A DNA stretch of 22,687 nt, taken from positions 1 to 22,687 of the IMG/VR virus record IMGVR_UViG_3300047678_000321, one strand, 5' to 3'. Position numbers and translations under genes: made by a program. The stretch is from a virus. Shown one piece after another: positions 1 through 6,059 of the stretch. Below the pieces are notes generated by a model. That model did no database searches. It saw only the letters and a list, made by a program, of their open reading frames with translations, and was not told the origin of the DNA. Position 1 is the first letter of the stretch. Each line of letters begins with the position of its first letter.

Positions 1-404
1 ATCTGCAGCCACTCTTCGCAAGGATTGTTGCGGCTGAACCATTTCTTAATCTCGTCGAGCCCCTGAGAAAGAAACTCTTCGGCAGAGATCAGTTCAGAAA
101 CTGACTGTTCCGGCGGAACAACTGGCAGGGCAGGAAGCCCAAACATGTGTTGACGGTCATAATCAGGGATCGTCTCAATGTCGAAATACAGAACTGATCC
201 GCCTCTGGTCGCTGAATCAGCAAAAACTTCATCCGTTTCTCTCTGTTTGTGCTTGTGTTCCGAGACCTGATCGAGATTTAGGTTCTCGATCACTCGCGCC
301 GGAATTTCCACTTCCGGCCGAAGAGTGGTGGCGATTCCACCAAGATCGAAATCCATGTCAAAAGCATCAACTTCATCCGTGGGTGTTTGGGTTTTCGTGT
401 TCAT
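1..404 (-). CDS. DnaQ/PolB-like 3'-5' exonuclease, N-terminal part (runs off left edge)
   Basis: I read this frame directly on the minus strand; it starts at the ATG at 404-402 and stays open to position 1, giving 134 codons. After an acidic N-terminus rich in Asp and Glu comes the stretch VLYFDIETIPDYDR (about residues 64-77). FDIET is the Exo I motif (D-x-E) of the DEDD exonuclease superfamily, in the style of the predicted PolB-related 3'-5' exonucleases of phages and bacteria. Asp and Glu of this motif bind the catalytic metal in the family. The other Exo motifs lie beyond the window, so activity cannot be judged. The likely role is proofreading or processing DNA ends in phage replication. 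It is the last visible gene of a short leftward unit with the HTH and zinc-knuckle genes. The exonuclease call is fairly safe; the subfamily is not. Confidence 0.72.
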   Translation of the reverse strand, partial: MNTKTQTPTDEVDAFDMDFDLGGIATTLRPEVEIPARVIENLNLDQVSEHKHKQRETDEVFADSATRGGSVLYFDIETIPDYDRQHMFGLPALPVVPPEQSVSELISAEEFLSQGLDEIKKWFSRNNPCEEWLQ

Positions 405-441
405 AAAAGCCAGTCTTTCGTTATCAACAGTCATCAAAAAA

Positions 442-608
442 TCAGATTAAACTGATGTCAGTTCTTACCGATTGCTGATCAATCCATTCCTGAACATCCT
501 TGCGAGCGTACCTAACCAAACTTCCAATGACCGCGGGCTCATCTGAAGCCACTCGGCCACCTGCTCAGCTGTTAGTAGCTGTTCTTCCTTTTTTGCGTCC
601 TTGGTCAT
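442..608 (-). pseudogene. Excisionase/MerR-type helix-turn-helix protein, frameshifted
   Basis: The ATG at 608-606 begins MTKDAKKEEQLLTAEQVAEW, a classic start of an excisionase-type winged HTH domain (LLTAEQVAEWLQMS). The other half of the same domain, VIGSLVRYARKDVQEWIDQQ, is found just downstream in another minus-strand frame ending at the TGA at 444-442. Families of this type read '...GR.VRY...DVE.W', so the two pieces clearly belong together. The join needs a frame change, and about 9-15 residues that normally lie between the helix pair and the wing are missing. This suggests an out-of-frame deletion of roughly 30-45 bp, or an error in the sequence. The frame as it stands ends in an unrelated tail (to 465). 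The start overlaps the zinc-knuckle gene by 44 bases, so the two were probably co-translated. An intact version would be a small DNA-binding regulator or excisionase. Confidence 0.6.
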
Positions 609-846
609 TTGATTTAGCCTCACTTTCTTTTGTCCGATCCGCGAGCGCCAAAGAAAATTTGCCACGGCGAAATTTCGCATTCATCAAACCAAGTTTCACA
701 AGATCCTCTTCCGTCGTTTCGCCAGCAGAGATTGCTCGTTTTGCTGCCAGTCGGCAGGAACTGCAAAGACCTCTCCGGGTTCCGAGGTTTTCACAATTTG
801 GTGTTAAGCATTCCTTTGTCCTGGTTGAATTATTCTCCCGTTTCAT
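565..846 (-). CDS. Small zinc-knuckle protein of phage type
   Basis: This 93-residue protein has a four-cysteine site, CLTPNCENLGTRRGLCSSC (about residues 13-31). It is followed by a helix and the phrase GETTEEDLVKLGL, a layout I recognise from small uncharacterised phage and planctomycete proteins (C-x4-C ... RGLC-x2-C ... GETT..EL...GL). The C-terminal third is basic and Lys/Arg-rich, which suggests nucleic-acid binding. A good ribosome binding site (AGGAG) lies 8 bases before the ATG. Two promoter candidates sit 30-100 bases upstream, and the HTH gene overlaps its 3' end. Function is unknown; a DNA-binding accessory role is an inference. Confidence 0.7.
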   Translation of the reverse strand: MKRENNSTRTKECLTPNCENLGTRRGLCSSCRLAAKRAISAGETTEEDLVKLGLMNAKFRRGKFSLALADRTKESEAKSNDQGRKKGRTATNS

Positions 847-878
847 CTTGTCGGCTCCTGTCGTTCATTGCGTTTCAA

Positions 879-907
879 AAAGTATCCTGACGTGCCACGC
901 ATGTCAA
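879..907 (-). promoter_or_regulatory. Sigma70-type promoter candidate (proximal) for the zinc-knuckle unit
   Basis: On the minus strand a perfect -35 box TTGACA (907-902) is followed after 17 bases by TACTTT (884-879), a weak -10 box. It lies about 33 bases upstream of the start at 846. The -35 box lies within the 17-bp ACATG motif at 899-915, so a protein bound there would block it. Confidence 0.4.
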
Positions 908-915
908 CTGCATGT
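899..915 (-). promoter_or_regulatory. 17-bp ACATG direct-repeat operator candidate (copy D)
   Basis: On the minus strand this reads ACATGCAGTTGACATGC: two ACATG units 11 bp apart, one helical turn. It matches the copies at 9426-9442 and 17300-17316 in at least 13 of 17 positions. It overlaps the -35 box of the proximal promoter and abuts the -10 box of the distal one, as a repressor operator would. Confidence 0.45.
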
Positions 916-944
916 AGCATAGAAATTACAAAATATTTCGTCAA
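916..944 (-). promoter_or_regulatory. Sigma70-type promoter candidate (distal) for the zinc-knuckle unit
   Basis: On the minus strand TTGACG (944-939) and TATGCT (921-916) are separated by 17 bases of very AT-rich spacer. This is a good consensus fit, upstream of and in tandem with the proximal promoter. Confidence 0.45.
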
Positions 945-970
945 TAGATACAAGTTGTTTCAGAGAAATA

Positions 971-985
971 ATTTGCGTTGCAAAT
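971..985. promoter_or_regulatory. Perfect inverted repeat ATTTGC-GTT-GCAAAT
   Basis: Two 6-bp arms with a 3-base spacer. The TGC-NTT-GCA core is shared with the palindrome at 5576-5594. It lies between the divergent promoters and is a candidate operator. Confidence 0.4.
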
Positions 986-989
986 GTTT

Positions 990-1007
990 CATTTTGAAAT
1001 CAAAATG
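990..1007. promoter_or_regulatory. Inverted repeat CATTTTGA-AA-TCAAAATG
   Basis: Two perfect 8-bp arms around a 2-base centre, only 4 bases after the previous palindrome. Two adjacent dyads between divergent promoters suit repressor binding. No regulator can be assigned from sequence. Confidence 0.4.
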
Positions 1008-1052
1008 TTGCAGAATGTTCCATCTGATTAAGAGTCAGTGGTTTTGCCGATT

Positions 1053-1081
1053 TTGCCAATGTTATTGCAATTTCCTAAATT
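1053..1081 (+). promoter_or_regulatory. Promoter candidate for the rightward unit at 1151
   Basis: TTGCCA (1053-1058) and TAAATT (1076-1081) are 17 bases apart, about 70 bases before the chosen start at 1151. Each box matches consensus moderately. The direct repeat TTTTGCC occurs at 1042 and 1052. Confidence 0.35.
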
Positions 1082-1150
1082 CTGTGCTACTCATGTGCTA
1101 CTCGAAAACCGTCCAGCGCCACTCAAATGCTCAGGAACGGAGTGTTTCGA

Positions 1151-2443
1151 ATGTCCGCAGTTGCTGGCTCTTTCGCCTCATCAATTTCCTCAAAAATATC
1201 TCAATCAGATTCTCCACCTTCAACAATGGCAGATCGGGAATCTGAGATCAAGGACGCCATCAGGACCATGATTGCCGCTCGCAATCGCTGGTCGAAAGGC
1301 AATGACAACTTCTTCCCGGATTGGCTCGAGGATGCTATTTCCGCCAGTCTCAACGTGGCGCTGAATGGCGATGTACCGGTAAACTGCATTCAGCTGTACA
1401 CTTCCTGCGTCCGGCTGGCCGATGCATGGGGCGCCATTGTGATGGAAGGGGAAGGGATTGATTCGAGCGGTATCCCAGGGAAAGCCTTCTGGGCGCTGAT
1501 GGAAGCCGTCGAGTCACAGTTGAAAAAGTCGGAATCTGTCTCTGTTCGCCGTCTCCGACCTGTCGCTGAATTGCTCGAAGAATACAAAGGCGACAACCGA
1601 CGGCATTCGTACATTGCACGCGATTACGGCTGGCTGGATCGTTCTGATGATGATCCTGTGTGGCGTGGCCCATTTTTCAAGGATGGGGCTGTTGATACGT
1701 TTGCGATCGAACAGGAAGCCAAGAAACCGGGATCCGTTGTTCCTCCTAACTGGCATCCGGAAGATGAACACGACAAGCAAAAGAAGCAGATCGTTGCCGA
1801 CTCCGGTTCAGCGCTGGCTCGAATTCGAAATCATCTAAAGTCACAGGGGAAACTTGTTGGCGAGTCAACTCAGGATCCGGCCTCGGTCGAAGAACTCCTG
1901 AAGCAAGGCCAGTTTGTGGCTGTCATCGCGCGAACCAAAGGAATTACGGAAGAAGAAGTTCGAAAGATCGCAAAGCAGATCGGTGTGCGAGCGATGACAA
2001 AAGAGGAGTATTACCAACTGGCTCAACTCGAGAACGAAAGCCAAGACGACAAGATTTACCGGGAATCGATGATCGGTCCCGATTCGAAGCGGGTTCAGGC
2101 TTACGATGATTCACTGAGCGATTTCGAATCTGGAACGTCGCACAATTCGCCAAAAGTTTCGGCGATTCAGGAGTCGGCGCCGGGCTCACCCTCCTCGGCC
2201 GAAACCTCTGATCTCCCCGAGATCAGCGATTCGGAAGCGAATGATGGCACCGTGGAAGATCTGGATTCACTTCTGGCTAAACTCTTCCAGTCTTCTCCAG
2301 ATATCGACACTCCGAAGGCAATGCAGGCCTTGAAAACTGCTGGCATTGTTGCCACAGGTCAGGCGGTGGGCCGGAAACTCTCGGCATTGCGATCAAGGTT
2401 TATGGGATCAGTATCACCAACTGAATCTGAATCTGAATCCTGA
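1151..2443 (+). CDS. Phage protein of unknown function with an HTH-like segment
   Basis: I chose the ATG at 1151 (MSAVAGSFAS...) because AGGAACGGAG lies 7 bases before it. The frame opens earlier, at 1127, without such a site. The product is 430 residues. The N-terminal half looks globular (Trp-rich, WLEDAISASLNVALNGDVP, then LYTSCVRLADAWGAIV). Around residues 255-285 comes FVAVIARTKGITEEEVRKIA, which has the look of a helix-turn-helix. The C-terminal 100 residues are acidic and Ser/Glu-rich and end in SESES, so they are probably disordered. I do not recognise the family. The HTH-like part, the size and the phage context would allow a DNA-packaging or replication accessory role, but this is a guess. 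It is followed after 21 bases by the gene at 2465 and is probably co-transcribed with it. Confidence 0.6.
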   Translation: MSAVAGSFASSISSKISQSDSPPSTMADRESEIKDAIRTMIAARNRWSKGNDNFFPDWLEDAISASLNVALNGDVPVNCIQLYTSCVRLADAWGAIVMEGEGIDSSGIPGKAFWALMEAVESQLKKSESVSVRRLRPVAELLEEYKGDNRRHSYIARDYGWLDRSDDDPVWRGPFFKDGAVDTFAIEQEAKKPGSVVPPNWHPEDEHDKQKKQIVADSGSALARIRNHLKSQGKLVGESTQDPASVEELLKQGQFVAVIARTKGITEEEVRKIAKQIGVRAMTKEEYYQLAQLENESQDDKIYRESMIGPDSKRVQAYDDSLSDFESGTSHNSPKVSAIQESAPGSPSSAETSDLPEISDSEANDGTVEDLDSLLAKLFQSSPDIDTPKAMQALKTAGIVATGQAVGRKLSALRSRFMGSVSPTESESES

Positions 2444-2464
2444 GTTCGTTAATCAACTTGAACG

Positions 2465-3037
2465 ATGGCAGCAAGAAAGCCAACAGCAAAAAAAACCAGA
2501 AAGCCGCCGGGGAAGAAACCAAAACCTCCGGCGGCTTCTGTTGAATGCACTCCGGACGTTGACAAACTGATGGACGAGGAGATTGGCGCTGTTGCGTTCT
2601 CAGCTCAGGCCAAGGAGCTGGAATCTGAAGTTGAAAAGATGATTGGTGACCTGATTACCTTCACTTCGGATTCCACTGAATCACACTCGATCGGATCTCC
2701 TGGCTGGTATGACATCGTCAAAAAGCAATTGCCTGTGAAGATGGCCTTTGCGTCTTCGCTTGCAATGATGGCGTTTACAAAGTCAATGCGGCCGAAGATT
2801 GAATTGACTCTGGACAGCAATGGAAAGATCAAGACAAAGAAAATCACTCAGAGTTCCGGGAATCCGGCCTTCCTTGGAATTATCACCAATTGCATTGGGA
2901 TGGAGCTCGAATTTGCGGAAAAGATGAAACCGCCATCTGCGGCCGCTGTTAATGTGCCGCCTGGTGGGGATGTGAAGAAGCATCTGATAATGGATTTTAT
3001 CAAGAAGCAGTATTTGGCGATGAAGGGGGCCGACTGA
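2465..3037 (+). CDS. Unknown phage protein with a basic, disordered N-terminus
   Basis: This 190-residue protein begins with a 24-residue Lys/Pro stretch (KKTRKPPGKKPKPP) that would bind nucleic acid or another acidic partner. A mostly helical, Met-rich middle follows (VKMAFASSLAMMAFTKSMRP), then a C-terminal helix IMDFIKKQYLAMKG. No catalytic motif or metal site is visible. It is the second gene of the short rightward unit, 21 bases after the previous stop, with only a weak ribosome binding site. The gene call is supported by the long open frame and consistent codon use; function is unknown. Confidence 0.6.
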   Translation: MAARKPTAKKTRKPPGKKPKPPAASVECTPDVDKLMDEEIGAVAFSAQAKELESEVEKMIGDLITFTSDSTESHSIGSPGWYDIVKKQLPVKMAFASSLAMMAFTKSMRPKIELTLDSNGKIKTKKITQSSGNPAFLGIITNCIGMELEFAEKMKPPSAAAVNVPPGGDVKKHLIMDFIKKQYLAMKGAD

Positions 3038-3235
3038 TCCAAAGCGTTGTGCGGACGAATCCGCGATGTTTCAAAATGCCGGTCTCTCCCGACTGTCACG
3101 CAAGTTTGTCCGAATTTCCCCTCGCATCTGCGTTAGCGAACAGGTCATCCTGATGCCCGGACTGGCAGGGCAACGCCTCTCATGGCCGCGACGTTGCAAC
3201 GTGTGGCGGCTTTCGCCGCTGGCCCGCGCGACTCG
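3038..3235. other. Gap between convergent units, no convincing gene
   Basis: The rightward unit ends at 3037 and the leftward cluster ends at 3236. The gap holds a perfect 12-bp palindrome (ACGTTGCAACGT, 3191-3202) and a GC-rich hairpin with a GAAA loop on the minus strand just beside it. It has no U-run, so a standard terminator is not obvious. A 25-codon open frame on the minus strand near 3070-3147 is too short to call. Confidence 0.4.
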
Positions 3236-3376
3236 TTACGCCGGAATCAAATCGACGTAGTATTCTTTTCCGATTAACTGGCTCTGCCACTGATCGATCT
3301 CCAAAAAAAAGTCGCCAGCCCGGATTGGACCAGCCAAAGCCGGTGACCCTTGCGGGGCCACCGGACTGGCGAGCAT
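3236..3376 (-). CDS. Small unknown protein, 46 residues
   Basis: The ATG at 3376-3374 lies 3 bases after the TAG (3382-3380) of the upstream frame, the spacing expected for translational coupling. The product reads like a folded domain: ALAGPIRAGDFFLEIDQW and then LIGKEYYVDLIPA, alternating hydrophobic residues as in a small beta-rich protein. It is the last gene of the leftward cluster. No motif was recognised. Confidence 0.5.
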   Translation of the reverse strand: MLASPVAPQGSPALAGPIRAGDFFLEIDQWQSQLIGKEYYVDLIPA

Positions 3377-3379
3377 GGA

Positions 3380-3611
3380 CTATTTGCACAGTGAGCATTT
3401 GTAAATAAAGTTCTCAATCCTCTTGTCGAGTGAGTTGCCCTTGCTGTAGTCGGACTGGCGCTCTTCGACGATTTTTCGCTCCAAGCACATGGCATTAGCC
3501 ACCGCAATTCGCTCTGCAATTCCTTTGTCAATGGCGATGGACTTTGCCGCCTCAATTGCGACCGTTTTAAGGATACAGATTGACGCTGACTACTTCCGCG
3601 CATTGCTCCAT
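3380..3611 (-). pseudogene. Small unknown protein split by a +1 frame change (or programmed frameshift)
   Basis: The ATG at 3611-3609 has AAGGA 8 bases upstream and starts inside the end of the gene at 3590-3760. It encodes only MEQCAEVVSVNLYP before a TAA (3569-3567). If the ribosome skips one base at CCU-U, the frame continues as KTVAIEAAKSIAIDKGIAER and on to the TAG at 3382-3380, ending KCSLCK. That second part is clearly protein-like (helical, charged, with a final C-x2-C) but has no normal start codon of its own near its beginning. A one-base insertion, a sequencing error at the AAAA run, or a programmed +1 shift at CCU-UAA would all fit. The first two are the simpler explanations. Confidence 0.5.
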
Positions 3612-3760
3612 GCGCGGAATTCCTTCGTTCTGCGAATCGCAAATTCTAGCGCGCCGAAACTCTCCGGATGCTGCCTGCAGAATTCCTCTGTGTCAGGCAG
3701 AACCCTCATACTGATCGTTATCTTTCGCCCCTTTGGGGCTGGTCGTCCGACTTTCTTCAC
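3590..3760 (-). CDS. Short Trp/Lys-rich protein, RHH-like (56 residues)
   Basis: The frame starts at a GTG (3760-3758) and begins KKVGRPAPKGRKITISMRV. A basic tail leading into a short beta strand is typical of ribbon-helix-helix DNA-binding proteins. The rest, EEFCRQHPESFGALEFAIRR and TKEFRAWSNARK, resembles the 41-residue protein at 5617-5742 (EF...IRK...F.RW..AK). This supports both as real genes and shows that the TAG at 3590 is the genuine end. The frame stays open beyond this stop to 3380, which is explained by the overlapping gene. The ribosome binding site is weak, and a terminator-like structure ends 11 bases before the start. A DNA-binding role is an inference. Confidence 0.5.
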   Translation of the reverse strand: MKKVGRPAPKGRKITISMRVLPDTEEFCRQHPESFGALEFAIRRTKEFRAWSNARK

Positions 3761-3770
3761 GACTATCTTT

Positions 3771-3840
3771 CAAAAAAATAAGGGCGGTCATGACTTATGT
3801 CTACCACTCTGCCAGCCGACCGTCTCCAGTCGGCTCGCCC
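3771..3840 (-). terminator. Branched terminator-like RNA structure
   Basis: On the minus strand GGGCG (3840-3836) pairs with CGCCC (3786-3782). They enclose a perfect 7-bp hairpin AGCCGAC/GTCGGCT, and UUAUUUUUUU follows at once. The closing helix plus U-run resembles an intrinsic terminator or an attenuator between the gene ending at 3844 and the one starting at 3760. Confidence 0.4.
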
Positions 3841-3843
3841 TGA

Positions 3844-4212
3844 TTATTCCAATGGCCAGCGGACGCCAGCCGTATCTACACATTTCGGCCACTGCAGCCG
3901 CAGACACGGATGCAATGATTTTATCGGCTGAATGTCGAGCAGCACAACCTCGACCATCCATACAAGAGACCTGTCATGAGGATCAATCTCACCGATCACT
4001 GAGGCCAACCCGTCACTGCCGCGCGGTGGCCCAACAGCGATCACGCCAGCTACAGCCCGCGTAATGTGATCACGGATATCGGAGTCCATCACAGATCGAG
4101 CCCACTCCAGCCAGTCCGGAGGGTCAACCTCCGGAGCTGGAATCGCGATCTGCAGCGGCGTGTGTCGGATCAGCAGTGCCTTGGTCTGCCTGCTGCTCAG
4201 ATGGTAATGCAT
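3844..4212 (-). CDS. Unknown protein, 122 residues
   Basis: The ATG at 4212-4210 follows the upstream stop (TAA, 4217-4215) by 2 bases, and GGAAAG in the end of the upstream gene serves as ribosome binding site. The frame is open further upstream (to 4338), but that part is a shadow of the upstream gene. The protein starts MHYHLSSRQTKALLIRHTPL and contains DPPDWLEWARSVMDSDIRDH. The C-terminal half is hydrophobic and beta-like (VWMVEVVLLDIQPI). The N-terminal phrase 'QTKALLIRHTPLQIAI' could be a small beta domain. No family recognised. Confidence 0.55.
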   Translation of the reverse strand: MHYHLSSRQTKALLIRHTPLQIAIPAPEVDPPDWLEWARSVMDSDIRDHITRAVAGVIAVGPPRGSDGLASVIGEIDPHDRSLVWMVEVVLLDIQPIKSLHPCLRLQWPKCVDTAGVRWPLE

Positions 4213-4214
4213 TA

Positions 4215-4787
4215 TTACTTTCCTTTGATCCGATTCATCGTCCAGTGGCCAGCGCCGCTGGACATCGTGATTTGCCAGCGCCGCTTGCAGCCGTTGCGGC
4301 ATGATCTGTGGCCTGGGGCGTAGCCGTCCTCGTGCCACTGGATCCAGTCACCGCAGTGCGGGCATGGCACGCATTGTGGCCAGTCGTACACGTCAGTCGT
4401 GATCGTGTTGAGATCGGTAGACAGGTGTAATCGGGTCACTCGATCGAGAGGCAGACCACACGTAAGGCGATCCGCGTACTGAGCCGCGAGCGGATCCCAA
4501 TGTTCGTACTGGCTCTGCCACCAGTCAGTGATCAGAGACCACGTGGGCAGAGTATCAATCGACTCCCACTGCCTGATGCAAGGCTCGTCCCGCCAGACGT
4601 CGCCGACACTTTTGGGCGGCAAGTACCGCCCGAATAACATCGAGTCGACCGCCGTGATCTGCCACCGCTGTTTGTCGTCGGGGTCCGACGACTTGCCGTC
4701 GTTCGGATCGATCAGCTGTAAGATCGATCCGCGACCGATCAGGGAGTTGTAGTGACCGTCGAGGTCACGATGAAAAAATGGAAACAC
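4215..4787 (-). CDS. Unknown protein with C-terminal zinc ribbon
   Basis: The start is a GTG (4787-4785) preceded by AGGAGA 8 bases away. The same leader string, AGGAGATTTTCAAA, precedes the gene at 7808. The 190-residue product begins MFPFFHRDLDGHYNSLIGRG and has a Trp-rich middle. At residues about 143-170 it has CVPCPHCGDW ... HRSCRNGCKRRW, two paired cysteine knuckles that look like a zinc ribbon. Such ribbons often bind nucleic acid or hold a small domain together. The last residues run straight into the next gene. The exact function is unknown. Confidence 0.6.
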   Translation of the reverse strand: MFPFFHRDLDGHYNSLIGRGSILQLIDPNDGKSSDPDDKQRWQITAVDSMLFGRYLPPKSVGDVWRDEPCIRQWESIDTLPTWSLITDWWQSQYEHWDPLAAQYADRLTCGLPLDRVTRLHLSTDLNTITTDVYDWPQCVPCPHCGDWIQWHEDGYAPGHRSCRNGCKRRWQITMSSGAGHWTMNRIKGK

Positions 4788-4796
4788 TTTGAAAAT

Positions 4797-4862
4797 CTCC
4801 TATGGGCCGCTGTCATCGACAGCGGAGAGAAACACTGGCAGGTCGCGGGGAACGCCCCCGCG
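4797..4862 (-). promoter_or_regulatory. Leader with two perfect hairpins and the ribosome binding site of the zinc-ribbon gene
   Basis: Going toward the GTG at 4787 on the minus strand there is a 7-bp hairpin CGCGGGG/CCCCGCG (4862-4844), an 8-bp hairpin CCGCTGTC/GACAGCGG (4825-4807) and then AGGAG (4801-4797). Neither hairpin is followed by a U-run, so these are leader structures rather than terminators. Confidence 0.45.
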
Positions 4863-4877
4863 TCAAGTCAATCACTC

Positions 4878-5465
4878 TCAGTAGTCATACACGTCGTGAT
4901 GACACGAGGCGCACATCGTGCCACGACGGCTGCACTCAGCACATCCCTTGGTCAGCCACTCGCCGTCGCGGAGGTAAGTATCCTCGTCCGGCTTGCCGCC
5001 AGCATCCGCCTCATTCTTTTGACGCTCAATGAATCGGCGGATTCCGCCAACAGTCTGATGCTCGGTGCGTCCAGTCCGATAATTCTCACGGCCCTCGTAC
5101 CGCTTGACAATCTTGCAGTCAGCGATGGCGGCCCAAAACTCGATAGAGCAGTCCAATACAGTCAGGTGCAGCTTGCCAGTCCGCTCGCTGTATCCGACCA
5201 CATAGTACGTGCGACCCTTGTACTCAGCCTTGCCCGTGCAGGGCTTGGCGGCAAGCTGTTCTGGAGTCGGCTTAACGTAGCCGGTGGCCGTCGTCTGAGC
5301 GGCCACGGTGCTGACGATCGCTGACAGCTGTGCCTCTTTCGCTTTGCCGATCCACCACTGCTTACGGTCTGCGTCCCAATGACAGCCGATCGACTTGAGC
5401 CGATCCTTGATGCTATAGGTGTTACCAACAACATACAACCGTGATCCGACAACTTGAATGGACAT
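4878..5465 (-). CDS. Protein with N-terminal 'GNTY..D.IKS.G..WD' domain and C-terminal cysteine knuckles
   Basis: The N-terminus VVGNTYSIKDRLKSIGCHWD (residues 12-31), followed by ADRKQWWI, matches in layout the small protein at 7939-8130. Domains of this kind (Y.IKD.IK.LGG.WD...K.W) are found in DUF5710-like proteins and in many planctomycete small proteins; the molecular function is not known to me. A middle beta-rich part includes YKGRTYYVVGYSERTGKLHL. The end has CAECSRRGTMCASCHHD, a C-x2-C ... C-x2-C pair able to bind zinc. The ATG at 5465 has AAAGGA about 11 bases upstream and a perfect hairpin (5485-5503) before that. Length is 195 residues. Confidence 0.65.
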   Translation of the reverse strand: MSIQVVGSRLYVVGNTYSIKDRLKSIGCHWDADRKQWWIGKAKEAQLSAIVSTVAAQTTATGYVKPTPEQLAAKPCTGKAEYKGRTYYVVGYSERTGKLHLTVLDCSIEFWAAIADCKIVKRYEGRENYRTGRTEHQTVGGIRRFIERQKNEADAGGKPDEDTYLRDGEWLTKGCAECSRRGTMCASCHHDVYDY

Positions 5466-5484
5466 GATTCTTTTTTCCTTTGGG

Positions 5485-5503
5485 CCTCAGTCAGCGACTG
5501 AGG
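5485..5503 (-). promoter_or_regulatory. Leader hairpin CCTCAGTC-GCT-GACTGAGG
   Basis: A perfect 8-bp stem with a 3-base loop lies just before the ribosome binding site of the gene starting at 5465. It parallels hairpins at the same place before several neighbours. Confidence 0.4.
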
Positions 5504-5575
5504 AAACTTAGTAGGTCCGAGTCACACTCGCGACTCGTCATGCGTGGCAGTATTGCACGTATCGACTAGCATTGC

Positions 5576-5594
5576 AATTGTGCATTGCACAATT
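5576..5594. promoter_or_regulatory. Perfect inverted repeat AATTGTGC-ATT-GCACAATT
   Basis: Two 8-bp arms with a 3-base spacer lie in the AT-rich gap upstream of the 5465 gene, beside further ATTGCA words at 5542 and 5571. The TGC-NTT-GCA core matches the palindrome at 971-985, so one regulator might bind both. Confidence 0.4.
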
Positions 5595-5616
5595 CAGAAA
5601 GATTTCTGAAAATAAA

Positions 5617-5742
5617 TCAAGACAGCTCACGTTTTGCCTTCATCCACCTTTTAAATGCGGCGCTCTTTCGAATCGTTTTATCAATGTGGTCGCTTCGGTT
5701 GCGTCCGAAAGTCTCAAGGAATTCGGACACGTCCGCAGTCAT
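5617..5742 (-). CDS. Short Trp/Lys-rich protein (41 residues), relative of the 3590-3760 product
   Basis: The ATG at 5742 overlaps a 5-codon open frame (ATGA style). The product begins MTADVSEFLETFGRNRSDHI and goes on to TIRKSAAFKRWMKAKRELS. The order EF ... IR-[RK]-[TS] ... F-[KR]-x-W ... A-[KR] is shared with the protein at 3590-3760, including the ending soon after the Trp. I infer a family of tiny, basic, mostly helical proteins, possibly DNA-binding. There is no clear ribosome binding site directly before the ATG, so the start may depend on translation of the short upstream frame. Confidence 0.5.
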   Translation of the reverse strand: MTADVSEFLETFGRNRSDHIDKTIRKSAAFKRWMKAKRELS

Positions 5743-5761
5743 CCGCCACGTTTCATTATCT

Positions 5762-6046
5762 TTACCTCGAAATCTTTACCTCAAAATCCATATCCATCGC
5801 ACTTCCTGTCATGCTCGCGTGTTTCTGCTGGAGCAGATATTTCACACGATTCGTTTTGACGTTATCTCGCTTGAAACCGCCAACCATCACTACCGCAGGC
5901 GGTGACATATCTCCGGAAAACACCATCGCCGTCAAGATCGCTTCCGCCACAGTGTTATCTACCGTGGTGCCTATCGCATTAGGAAATTCTTCGCAGAAAA
6001 AACCGCGATCAGTTTCGTGTGTCAGTGTCAGTGTCAGAGTGCTCAT
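5762..6046 (-). CDS. Unknown protein, 94 residues
   Basis: I chose the ATG at 6046 (MSTLTLTLTHETDRGFFCEE) because AAAGG lies 10 bases upstream; the frame is open to 6088 without support. The product has a beta-like start, then NTVAEAILTAMVFSGDMSPP and a hydrophobic core VVMVGGF, and ends in DMDFEVKISR. It looks like a compact alpha/beta protein. No motif was recognised. Neighbours on both sides are short genes of the same cluster, 13-19 bases away. Confidence 0.55.
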   Translation of the reverse strand: MSTLTLTLTHETDRGFFCEEFPNAIGTTVDNTVAEAILTAMVFSGDMSPPAVVMVGGFKRDNVKTNRVKYLLQQKHASMTGSAMDMDFEVKISR

Positions 6047-6059
6047 ACTGATTCGCCTT

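Larger units (their letters stand above)
847..1150. other. Divergent intergenic control region
   Basis: These 304 bases separate a leftward unit (from 846) and a rightward unit (from 1151). I see no convincing gene. The region is AT-rich. It contains two minus-strand promoter candidates, one plus-strand promoter candidate, two inverted repeats with short spacers, and one copy of a 17-bp motif shared with two other control regions. Each is listed separately. The arrangement resembles a phage early control region. Confidence 0.55.

Noticed and set aside
3380-3592. Amber (TAG) readthrough of the 3590-3760 gene
   Set aside because: The related protein at 5617-5742 ends at the same point, so the TAG is a normal stop; the frame beyond is better explained by an overlapping gene with its own start at 3611.
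3596-3617. Hairpin CCGCGCAT/ATGCGCGG as a recoding signal for the nearby TAG
   Set aside because: On the message it lies before, not after, the stop codon, so it would be unwound by the ribosome; recoding stems normally lie downstream.
3489-4064. Plus-strand 191-codon frame
   Set aside because: Cys/Arg/Ser-rich shadow of the minus-strand genes; minus-strand frames have better composition and coupled starts.
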